Source of the DNA: an uncultured Bacteroidales bacterium | GTDB lineage: Bacteria; Bacteroidota; Bacteroidia; Bacteroidales; UBA932 | Direction: 5' to 3' | Length of the DNA stretch: 5,701 nt | Assembly: GCA_900317065.1 (NCBI GenBank) | Contig: ONFK01000119.1 | Coordinates: forward strand, 1-5,701 | Shown: one piece after another, positions 1 to 5,701 of the stretch | Layout of the letters: the number at the start of each line of letters is the position of its first letter | How positions within the stretch are numbered: the first letter of the stretch is position 1 | Position numbers and translations under genes: made by a program | Notes under the pieces: model-generated | The model's input: the letters and a program-made list of their open reading frames with translations, nothing else | Databases searched by the model: none | What the model was told of the DNA's origin: nothing

Positions 1-936
1 GACTACTATCACAAGATTACCGACGACCTTATCATGAGTCTGCCGTCCACCCTCAGTTCCGGTCTGCTCAGCACTCCGGCGAACGTGGGCAAGGCACAGT
101 CACGGGGCTTTGAAATCGGAGTGTCCTACAACAAGGATTTCAACAAGGATACCCACCTCACCATCGGCGGAGGATTCTCATACAACCGCAACAAGTGGCT
201 CTATATCCCGGGAGGCGAGTTCATCACCGGCAATACCATCTGCCGCCAGGGGCACGCCATCCGCGCAAACTATTTCTATGTCGCCGACGGCCTGCTCACC
301 CAGGAGGACCTCGACAATTACGTAGCCATCGTGGGCGGATATCCTGACAACGGAGTGACCACTCAGCAGGCCGGCGATATCAAGTACAAGGATATTAACG
401 GAGACGGTATCATCGATACCAACGACCGCACCGCAGTGGGCGATCAGGATCCTCACACAATGTTCTACGGCAATCTTACTTTCCGCTGGCGCAATTTTGA
501 CATCGATACACAGTTCACCGGCCAGGGCAACTCCAACGGCTTCTATTACGGACAGTTCATCCAGCCTCTCAACAGCACCAACAACGGTGCGGTGCAGCGC
601 TGGCAACTCGACTACTGGACTCCCGAGAATCCAAATGCTAGCCGCCCTAGGCCTACGACGGCTGGTACTTCCAACGAATATCTCTCCACCTACTGGATGT
701 TCAACCGCGCCTTCCTGCGCGTGAAATACGTCCAGCTTGGTTACAGTTTCCCCAAACTGGCTTCCCGCATCAAGGCATCCAACCTCCGTGTCTATGCCAA
801 TGTGCAGAATGCGCTGACTTTCGCCTACCTGAAGGAATCCGACCCTGAGACCTGCGCCTCCAACAACGGCGGTGCAGTGACCAGCAAGTATCCTCTGATG
901 CGTACCTGGACCGTAGGTGTTAATTTGAGTTTCTAA
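1..936 (+). CDS. SusC/RagA-family TonB-dependent outer-membrane transporter, C-terminal fragment
   Basis: The reading frame is open from base 1 and ends at TAA 934-936, giving 311 residues. The real start, the signal peptide, the plug and most of the barrel lie upstream; the ATG at 34 is internal, since the preceding residues DYYHKITDDLIM are a typical SusC barrel segment. What is visible is the last third of a 22-strand-type barrel. It includes a DINGDGIIDTND acidic loop (fragment residues 131-142), the hallmark insertion of this family that is often followed by RTxxG as here. FLRVKYVQLGYSFP lies near residues 239-252, and the protein ends in a strand with C-terminal phenylalanine (WTVGVNLSF), the usual signal for barrel assembly. 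Family role: TonB-driven import of oligosaccharides, or less often peptides, in complex with a SusD lipoprotein, here encoded 12 nt downstream. The substrate cannot be read from this part. No frameshift is seen. Confidence 0.96.
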   Translation, partial: DYYHKITDDLIMSLPSTLSSGLLSTPANVGKAQSRGFEIGVSYNKDFNKDTHLTIGGGFSYNRNKWLYIPGGEFITGNTICRQGHAIRANYFYVADGLLTQEDLDNYVAIVGGYPDNGVTTQQAGDIKYKDINGDGIIDTNDRTAVGDQDPHTMFYGNLTFRWRNFDIDTQFTGQGNSNGFYYGQFIQPLNSTNNGAVQRWQLDYWTPENPNASRPRPTTAGTSNEYLSTYWMFNRAFLRVKYVQLGYSFPKLASRIKASNLRVYANVQNALTFAYLKESDPETCASNNGGAVTSKYPLMRTWTVGVNLSF

Positions 937-948
937 ATCTGAACAGCG

Positions 949-2634
949 ATGAAAAAGTATATGAACACAATTCTCCGTATGGCTGTCGTAGCGGCCGCAG
1001 CGCTGTCATTCGCATCTTGCGAGGGTTTCCTCACGCGTGATGCCGAGAATCAGACTACCGAGGAAGCATGGTGGTACAACAAGAGCATTCTGAGCTCGGT
1101 TGTGACGCAGTGCTATGCTCCGATGCCGGGCGGAACGCTCACATCCGGGGCCATCGACGCCTCCCTTACCGATAACAGCTATCTCTATTATAACTGCAAG
1201 GTCGAAAACGAAGGGCTCAGCGACAACGGAGTCACCGTGGCTAACTACATTAACAACACTGCCATCACTTACGGCACGGCCCAGAGCACCCACGCTCATC
1301 CAACGAGTGTGTGGACCCAGCGTTACAGGACGATACGCCGCTGCAGCCGCTATCTCGAAAACTGGCACCGTGCAGTCGTTTATCCCGACACCAATCCCTG
1401 GGAGGGCATCCAGACCGTGGATCGCTGGGAGGCCGAAATCAGGGCCCTGCGCGCCTACTATCATCTCGAGCTGTTCTTGAACTTCGGCCCCGTTCCCATC
1501 GTGGACCATGTGATTACCGTAGCCGAGCAGGAACTTTCGCGCCCCACTCAGCAGGAGATGGTTAAATTCATTGCGGACGAGTTCGAACTCGCCAGCAAGA
1601 ACCTTCCCGTGAATCCCCAGGTGGCAGACGAGCGCTGGCGCTGGACTAAGGGCGCCTGCTACGCCTATCTTTCCTACCTCTATATGTTCGTGGGAGACTG
1701 GGCCAATGCAAAGAAGTGGGCGGAAGAAGTTATCAAGCTGAATAAATATGACATCTACGAGAGCCCTTCCGATCCTGCGCACAGCTACAGCGAGCAGTTC
1801 CAGTATGATGCATATACCAACAACACCAAGGAATCCATCCTCACCAAGAACAAGGGTCTGAGCCAGAGCGCCATGCGCCTTGCTCCTCCGAGCGTCAAGA
1901 ACGGCACTTCCGGCGTTTCGCCCTCGGCGTCTCTCATCGATGCCTACGAACTCAAGGACGGCCGCACCCTCGACGAACTCAGCGAGGCCGACAGGCTCAA
2001 GTATCATCTCAACCCCACTCCGGAGGACCGCGACCCCCGTCTCGGCATGACCATCATATTTCCCGGCGAAAACACCATGGGATATACATGGAATCCCTGG
2101 GTTTCCGGCAATACCGATTACATCGGGTCCCGAAACTCGACGGCTACCGGTTATTGGGTTAAGAAGTTCCTCTCTCCCAGCGATTTCACTCTCTCCAGGA
2201 CGGATGGAGGATCGAACCATTTCATGCTCATGCGTTATACCGTGGTGCTCCTCAATTACGTGGAGGCGGCCATAGAACTCGGTCAGATTGACGATCCCAA
2301 CATCTACGCATATCTTAACAAGATACGCCATCGTGCCGGTATGCCCGACGTCGACCAGGACAAGTACAATACCCAGGAGAAGCTTCGCGAGCTGGTACGC
2401 CGCGAACGCCGCGTGGAACTTGCATTCGAAGGTCACAGGCTGATCGACATCCGCCGCTGGCATATTGCCGAGGAAGTGATGAACGGACCGGTATACGGAG
2501 CCAAGGTTCCGGAACAGGACGAACTCTATTTCGTCGAGGAGCGCCGCTTCAACCCAGACAGGGATTATGTATGGCCCATCCCGAATACCGAAGTGCAGAG
2601 CAACGACAATATTGAACAGAACCCCGGTTATTAA
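949..2634 (+). CDS. SusD/RagB-family outer-membrane nutrient-binding lipoprotein
   Basis: Complete 561-aa protein, a normal length for SusD homologues. The start at 949 gives a lipoprotein signal peptide: basic MKKYMNTILR, a hydrophobic alanine-rich stretch, then FASC with the lipidated cysteine at residue 24, followed by EGFLTRD, like the CxxFL seen in many SusD proteins. The N-terminal SusD-like helical (TPR-type) region includes EIRALRAYYHLELFLNFG (163-180), then PVPIV. The C-terminal RagB/SusD domain shows LMRYTVVLLNYVEAA (427-441), LNKIRHRAGMPDV (456-468), the arginine-rich RRERRVELAFEGHRLIDIRR (484-503), and the terminal WPIP...NIEQNPGY signature (542-561). Established role: the surface lid that captures ligand over the SusC barrel encoded immediately upstream. 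The ligand is unknown; starch-specific naming is not justified because the family is highly paralogous. A long open frame on the opposite strand is a codon-bias shadow. Confidence 0.97.
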   Translation: MKKYMNTILRMAVVAAAALSFASCEGFLTRDAENQTTEEAWWYNKSILSSVVTQCYAPMPGGTLTSGAIDASLTDNSYLYYNCKVENEGLSDNGVTVANYINNTAITYGTAQSTHAHPTSVWTQRYRTIRRCSRYLENWHRAVVYPDTNPWEGIQTVDRWEAEIRALRAYYHLELFLNFGPVPIVDHVITVAEQELSRPTQQEMVKFIADEFELASKNLPVNPQVADERWRWTKGACYAYLSYLYMFVGDWANAKKWAEEVIKLNKYDIYESPSDPAHSYSEQFQYDAYTNNTKESILTKNKGLSQSAMRLAPPSVKNGTSGVSPSASLIDAYELKDGRTLDELSEADRLKYHLNPTPEDRDPRLGMTIIFPGENTMGYTWNPWVSGNTDYIGSRNSTATGYWVKKFLSPSDFTLSRTDGGSNHFMLMRYTVVLLNYVEAAIELGQIDDPNIYAYLNKIRHRAGMPDVDQDKYNTQEKLRELVRRERRVELAFEGHRLIDIRRWHIAEEVMNGPVYGAKVPEQDELYFVEERRFNPDRDYVWPIPNTEVQSNDNIEQNPGY

Positions 2635-2646
2635 TTCGAACGCCCT

Positions 2647-4614
2647 ATGAAAGCATATAAATACTTACCATTCATTCTGGCGGCATTCCTCACGGGATGC
2701 TATGAAATGGACGTGCCGGAGCCGGAAACCCCGGCGTCGGTGGTCAGGCTTTCGCTTGACGATGACCCGTATGCAATGAAGGATCCTGTCAGGATCGATT
2801 ATGAAACTTCGCAGACCCTGAGTTTTACCTATGAGGGCATATCCCGCATAGTTGCAACCGCGCCTCAGGGATGGGTCGCGCAGGTGAAGATGTCCGGTGG
2901 AGACGGAACACTCAAGATTTCCGCGCCGAAGTATGGAGAGGAGTCCGTTCCCTCGGGCGATGTAGTTCTCAAACTCTACGACGGCTCGGGATCATTCTCG
3001 GAAAAGAAGTTCCCGGTTTATGCGGTTGAAGGCGAACTTGAATTCGAAATCCAGAACTTCGATTTCAGCGCCGTCAGCGAATTCACTCTCGGCAGCCGCA
3101 CGACCGTGAAGTTCAACTGCTCTCCCAGTTTCAAGAACATTGAATTCGACCTGCCTGCCGGATGGAAGGCGATCGAGAAGACACGCGGGACCTTCACCAT
3201 CATCGCCCCGGACCTCAGCGTCGAGAGCGGTGACGCCGAAGGCACCGTTACGGTGACCCCGGTGTCATGGGGAGGACAGAAGAGTACGGAACTCGCCAGG
3301 AGTTTCGCCGTGCATGTAGATGCCACGAAACCCACCTTCCAGTTCGTGGAAGAGGAAACGACCTTCGTCTATGGCGAGACCAGGGAAATCGAGATTACCG
3401 CAAAGGGACTCAAGGATCTCGTCACTCCCGAGGCTCCTGCAGGCTGGACCATCGACTGGAGCGGAGTGCTGGACGGCATCGTCAAGGTAACGGCCCCTGC
3501 AAAGGATGCCGAGGGAGCCGTCGGCACCGGAACCCTGATATTGAACGCAGTGTCCAATACCGACAATTCCGCCATTTCCAGCAATGCGTCGGTTATCCGT
3601 CTGTATGGCATCAACAGCGCCAAGGAACTGCTTGATTTCCGCGCAGTCTACGAAGCCGAAGACATGAATGAGCCCAATACAGACGAAACCGCCCTTGCGA
3701 AGTGGCTTGTGGACGGTGTGCTCACGCTGAATGACGACTTCACCCTCACGACCGACATGCTTACCAACAAGGCGTTCATAGTCAAGACCTTGAACGTACC
3801 CCTGGAAGGCAACGGCCATACTATCACTCTCGACCTTGAGTGCAATGCTGCCGTGGCCGGTATTTTCCAGTACGTTACAAGCGAAATCCGCAATCTCAAG
3901 ATAGCGGGTTCTGTCAAGAACAGTTATTCCACAGGACTCAGTTATACTTCCTCTCTGGTAAGTGTTCCCATGACCTGTCTTATCGAAAATGTGGAGAGTT
4001 CCGCAGATGTAACTTACGATGTAAGCTCTTCCGTTCTTTATAAGTCAATCGTTGGTGGAATCGGAGGCTATCCCCGCTCCAACTATGCACCTGTCTTCAA
4101 GAACTGCAAGTATTCGGGAACCATTACCTGCAACAACGACGCCTTCTCTGTCGGTGGCATCGTAGGATGCTCCGATGTAGGCAAGCCCGGCGCCATGACA
4201 ACGGTAGAAGGCTGTACTTTCTCCGGTAATATAATTCTCAATCACCATTCCGAGAATACTGCCGTGACCTGCCGCATGGGCGGTATATTGGGCGACCTTG
4301 CCCGCCAGGCGACGGTCAACGACTGCGTAAGCGAAGGCACCATCACCATCAACGCGAATGGAAACCGACTTTGCTCTTCCAGCGCATTCGGTGTCGGCGG
4401 ACTTGTGGGACGTATCACTGCTCCTGCATCCGGATACACTATGGCGGCCATCATCAAGAACGCGAAGTTCACCGGAACCATCAAGTTGAATGGAGGAGCC
4501 GGCAACGAAGACAAGGCACGTTATGGCCAGATCCTCGGGTGCAGTCCCAATGAAAATGCAACCAATATCCTGACAAAGGAAAACTGGACAGAAGAAGGAA
4601 CAATTAGCCTGTAA
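2647..4614 (+). CDS. Surface lipoprotein with three tandem beta-sandwich-like modules and a C-terminal GLUG-type beta-helix
   Basis: Complete 655-aa protein. MKAYKYLPFILAAFLTGC is a lipoprotein signal peptide with lipidated Cys18, followed by acidic YEMDVPEPE, which suits surface export. Residues ~30-127, ~130-226 and ~229-320 are three diverged copies of one module, each with a P-x-GW motif (73-76, 170-173, 264-267) and, 15-18 residues later, an I/V-x-AP motif (ending at 94, 188, 284). From ~323 comes a capping segment (NSAKELLDFRAVYEAED), then LEGNGHTITL (386-395) and repeated [IV]xNxxxxGT[IV] units alternating with GGI[VL]G motifs (502-508, 544-550, 583-589), the pattern of GLUG-containing right-handed beta-helices. 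No catalytic motif is visible. It starts 12 nt after SusD, the usual slot for a SusE/SusF-like surface glycan-binding protein, so I infer ligand binding or adhesion at the cell surface. It does not resemble SusE itself, and an adhesin role is equally possible. Confidence 0.9.
   Translation: MKAYKYLPFILAAFLTGCYEMDVPEPETPASVVRLSLDDDPYAMKDPVRIDYETSQTLSFTYEGISRIVATAPQGWVAQVKMSGGDGTLKISAPKYGEESVPSGDVVLKLYDGSGSFSEKKFPVYAVEGELEFEIQNFDFSAVSEFTLGSRTTVKFNCSPSFKNIEFDLPAGWKAIEKTRGTFTIIAPDLSVESGDAEGTVTVTPVSWGGQKSTELARSFAVHVDATKPTFQFVEEETTFVYGETREIEITAKGLKDLVTPEAPAGWTIDWSGVLDGIVKVTAPAKDAEGAVGTGTLILNAVSNTDNSAISSNASVIRLYGINSAKELLDFRAVYEAEDMNEPNTDETALAKWLVDGVLTLNDDFTLTTDMLTNKAFIVKTLNVPLEGNGHTITLDLECNAAVAGIFQYVTSEIRNLKIAGSVKNSYSTGLSYTSSLVSVPMTCLIENVESSADVTYDVSSSVLYKSIVGGIGGYPRSNYAPVFKNCKYSGTITCNNDAFSVGGIVGCSDVGKPGAMTTVEGCTFSGNIILNHHSENTAVTCRMGGILGDLARQATVNDCVSEGTITINANGNRLCSSSAFGVGGLVGRITAPASGYTMAAIIKNAKFTGTIKLNGGAGNEDKARYGQILGCSPNENATNILTKENWTEEGTISL
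2734..3606 (+). repeat. Three tandem diverged beta-sandwich-like protein modules within the third gene
   Basis: Protein-level repeat, not recognisable as a DNA repeat. Copies cover residues ~30-127, ~130-226 and ~229-320 of the lipoprotein. Each has an early strand after a turn (YETSQTLSF, LGSRTTVKF, YGETREIEI), then P-x-GW (APQGW, LPAGW, APAGW), then a short variable loop, then LKISAP, FTIIAP or VKVTAP, and finally a glycine-led strand. The size of about 95 residues and the alternating hydrophobic pattern suggest an Ig-like or other beta-sandwich fold. I cannot assign a named family with confidence. Confidence 0.72.
3886..4482 (+). repeat. GLUG-type beta-helix repeats within the third gene
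   Basis: Six imperfect units of the form [IV]xNxxxxxG[TSN][IV] begin at residues 414 (IRNLKIAGSV), 446 (IENVESSADV), 484 (FKNCKYSGTI), 520 (VEGCTFSGNI), 557 (VNDCVSEGTI) and 603 (IKNAKFTGTI), spaced 32 to 46 residues apart. Glycine-rich GGIxG or GGLVG motifs lie between them. This is the rung pattern of GLUG-motif beta-helices found in bacterial surface and adhesin proteins. The first unit is preceded by the EGNGHTI segment that commonly opens such helices. Confidence 0.8.
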
Positions 4615-4622
4615 TGTTTATG
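4612..4622 (+). other. Stop/start junction between the third and fourth genes
   Basis: The third gene ends in TAA 4612-4614, and its last A begins an ATG (4614-4616) in frame with a second ATG at 4620-4622. Either start keeps the same lipoprotein signal. The near-overlap implies translational coupling and co-transcription. I prefer 4620 because MKVYRYL aligns with the MKAYKYL start of the preceding gene. Confidence 0.75.
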
Positions 4623-5701
4623 AAAGTATATAGATATCTTATCCCCGCCCTGTCCGCCGCCCTGCTTATGACGGCCTGCGACAACCGGGAGCAGATGCCG
4701 GAACTTCGCACCGGAGAAGTGCGAGAATGCACTTTCAGCGCCAGTTCCGAGCAGACGACCAAGACGTATGTCGACGGCCTTTCCGTACTGTGGGAGGCCG
4801 GCGACGAGATAGCCGTGTTCGACGATGCCGGATCCGAAAAGGCGGTCCTGGCATTGGAGAGCGGCGCCGGCACCAAGTCCGCGACCTTCAAGGGAACAGT
4901 TTCTTCGGCCGCTACAAAATTCTTCGCCGCATATCCTGCTGCATCAGTGAGCGCTGCGAGCGACAGCGTTCTGACCGTTTCGGTTCCCGCTGAACAGAAA
5001 CTGGTCGCAGGCGGACGCAATCTCGACCCCGCAGCACTTGTGGGAGTCGCCGCGACTGAAGGAAACGAGCTTTCCTTCAAGAACGTAATCGCAGCCATCC
5101 GTTTCACCGTGGATATGAACAACATCGTATCCGTCTCCCTCAGGGGCAATGCCGGGGAGAAGGTGGCAGGTACAGTCAAGGTCGATGCGACCAACGGTGA
5201 AATAGTCGAGGTGGCGGATTCTCTGACCGAGGTGACCCTCACTCCTGCAGGAGAGACTTTCGAACCCGGACAGTATGTGTTCACGCTGCTGCCCGCACAG
5301 TTCCCGCAGGGTCTGACTCTCACATTCACCGACAAGGAAGGCAATGCCACGGAACGGGTGAACAATACCGATCTCACCATTGCCCGCAGCCGTCTTCTGG
5401 ACCTCGGCGCATTCATCAAGCTCTACGATTCCGAACTCACCTTCAATCCCGGCGAGTCCAAGGATATCCGGGTGCTGAGCCAGGGCGTTGGCGGGCTTGC
5501 CGTCGAGAATGTACCTGATGGATGGAAAGTTGACGCGGCCTCTCTCGCAGACGGTCTGCTGAAGATTACCGCTCCCGCCGCAGGCGCGGCTGTCCCCGCC
5601 GGCGCTTTCGACCTCAAGGGCACATCCGCCGCTGGCAATGCGGTTGTCAGCGACGATGTCGTCATCCGTCTCTACGGTATCAACAGCAAGGCCGAGTTCC
5701 T
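4620..5701 (+). CDS. Surface lipoprotein with fimbrillin-like N-terminal domain plus a beta-sandwich-like module, 3' end missing
   Basis: Open frame with no stop before the window edge: 360 full codons plus two bases. MKVYRYLIPALSAALLMTAC is a lipoprotein signal with lipidated Cys20; it resembles the gene 3 leader (MKAYKYLPFI...), which supports ATG 4620. An in-frame ATG at 4614 overlapping the gene 3 stop would add only MF. Residues ~36-263 look like a Bacteroidales fimbrillin-like (Mfa-like) domain: CTFSASSEQTTKTYVDG (37-53) then VLWEAGDEIAVF (56-67), FFAAYPA (101-107), LSFKNVIAAIRFTV (151-164), YVFTLLPAQFP (219-229), and the closing LTIARSRLLDLG. Residues ~266-355 match the third module of gene 3: PDGW (299-302), ITAP (316-319) and VIRLYGIN (348-355). 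By analogy a GLUG-type beta-helix should follow beyond the edge. Likely a surface-anchored binding or adhesion protein; no enzyme motif is seen. Long reverse-strand open frames here are shadows. Confidence 0.88.
   Translation, partial: MKVYRYLIPALSAALLMTACDNREQMPELRTGEVRECTFSASSEQTTKTYVDGLSVLWEAGDEIAVFDDAGSEKAVLALESGAGTKSATFKGTVSSAATKFFAAYPAASVSAASDSVLTVSVPAEQKLVAGGRNLDPAALVGVAATEGNELSFKNVIAAIRFTVDMNNIVSVSLRGNAGEKVAGTVKVDATNGEIVEVADSLTEVTLTPAGETFEPGQYVFTLLPAQFPQGLTLTFTDKEGNATERVNNTDLTIARSRLLDLGAFIKLYDSELTFNPGESKDIRVLSQGVGGLAVENVPDGWKVDAASLADGLLKITAPAAGAAVPAGAFDLKGTSAAGNAVVSDDVVIRLYGINSKAEF
5415..5701 (+). repeat. Fourth copy of the shared module, in the fourth gene
   Basis: Residues 266 onward of the fourth gene align by eye with module 3 of the preceding gene. 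PGESKDIRV corresponds to YGETREIEI, PDGW to PAGW, and LLKITAPA to IVKVTAPA, with identical 17-residue spacing from the W to the P of the AP motif. Both then end in VIRLYGINS followed by a KE/KAE-F/L-L helix-like segment. The window stops at that segment. Confidence 0.82.

Noticed and set aside
34..36. ATG at 34 as the start of the first gene
   Set aside because: The frame is open to base 1 and the upstream residues continue a SusC barrel. A 300-aa protein starting here would lack signal peptide and plug.
391..426. DxNxDGxIDxxD loop as a dockerin or EF-hand domain
   Set aside because: This calcium-loop-like sequence is a common feature inside SusC-family barrels and stands alone here, without the second repeat of a dockerin.
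638..656. Two CTAG tetranucleotides close together in the SusC fragment
   Set aside because: They sit inside a normal coding stretch with no flanking repeats; nothing suggests an insertion scar or recombination site.
937..948. The 12-nt gaps before SusD (937-948) and before the third gene (2635-2646) as a shared regulatory element
   Set aside because: Equal length but no convincing sequence similarity, and both are too short to hold a promoter or terminator.
1006..2463. 485-codon open frame on the minus strand opposite SusD
   Set aside because: The + strand frame is a complete, unmistakable SusD with family motifs throughout. The reverse translation has no recognisable domain and starts inside the antisense of a conserved region. 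Codon bias in moderately GC-rich DNA explains its length.
4604..5419. 271-codon open frame on the minus strand opposite the fourth gene
   Set aside because: The + strand carries a continuous lipoprotein frame with signal peptide, fimbrillin-like domain and shared module. The reverse product is low-complexity Ser/Arg/Ala-rich with no motif.
5423..5665. 80-codon minus-strand open frame near the right edge
   Set aside because: It lies opposite the shared module of the fourth gene and is compositionally biased (Ala/Ser/Pro) with no domain.

Overview
The window is a four-gene, single-strand segment of a SusC/SusD-type outer-membrane uptake locus from a Bacteroidota bacterium, most likely order Bacteroidales. 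The evidence is a SusC-family TonB-dependent transporter followed immediately by its SusD lipoprotein, then tandem surface lipoproteins with GLUG-like and fimbrillin-like domains. AT-rich start regions without clear Shine-Dalgarno sequences also fit. The DNA looks moderately GC-rich by eye, compatible with Alistipes-like, Muribaculaceae-like or related gut lineages, but genus cannot be fixed from this window.

Layout, all on the + strand: (1) 1-936, the C-terminal 311 residues of a SusC-like barrel, cut by the left edge; (2) 949-2634, a complete SusD-like lipoprotein of 561 aa; (3) 2647-4614, a complete 655-aa lipoprotein with three tandem beta-sandwich-like modules followed by a GLUG-type beta-helix; (4) 4620 to beyond 5701, a lipoprotein cut by the right edge, with a fimbrillin-like N-terminal domain followed by a fourth copy of the module seen in gene 3. 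The gaps are 12 nt, 12 nt and 5 nt (or a stop/start overlap), so the four genes are almost certainly one transcript. No non-coding stretch exceeds about 12 nt. I see no RNA gene, promoter, terminator, insertion sequence or CRISPR array.

Working model: SusC (barrel) and SusD (lid) form the import complex for an unidentified ligand. Genes 3 and 4 sit where surface glycan-binding proteins (SusE/SusF-like) normally lie and probably act as cell-surface binding or adhesion lipoproteins for the same system. No enzyme and no regulator is visible, so the substrate cannot be inferred. The most distinctive point is that genes 3 and 4 share a repeated module ending in the same VIRLYGIN junction. They appear to be mosaic paralogues with different N-terminal parts, one with extra modules and one with a fimbrillin-like head.
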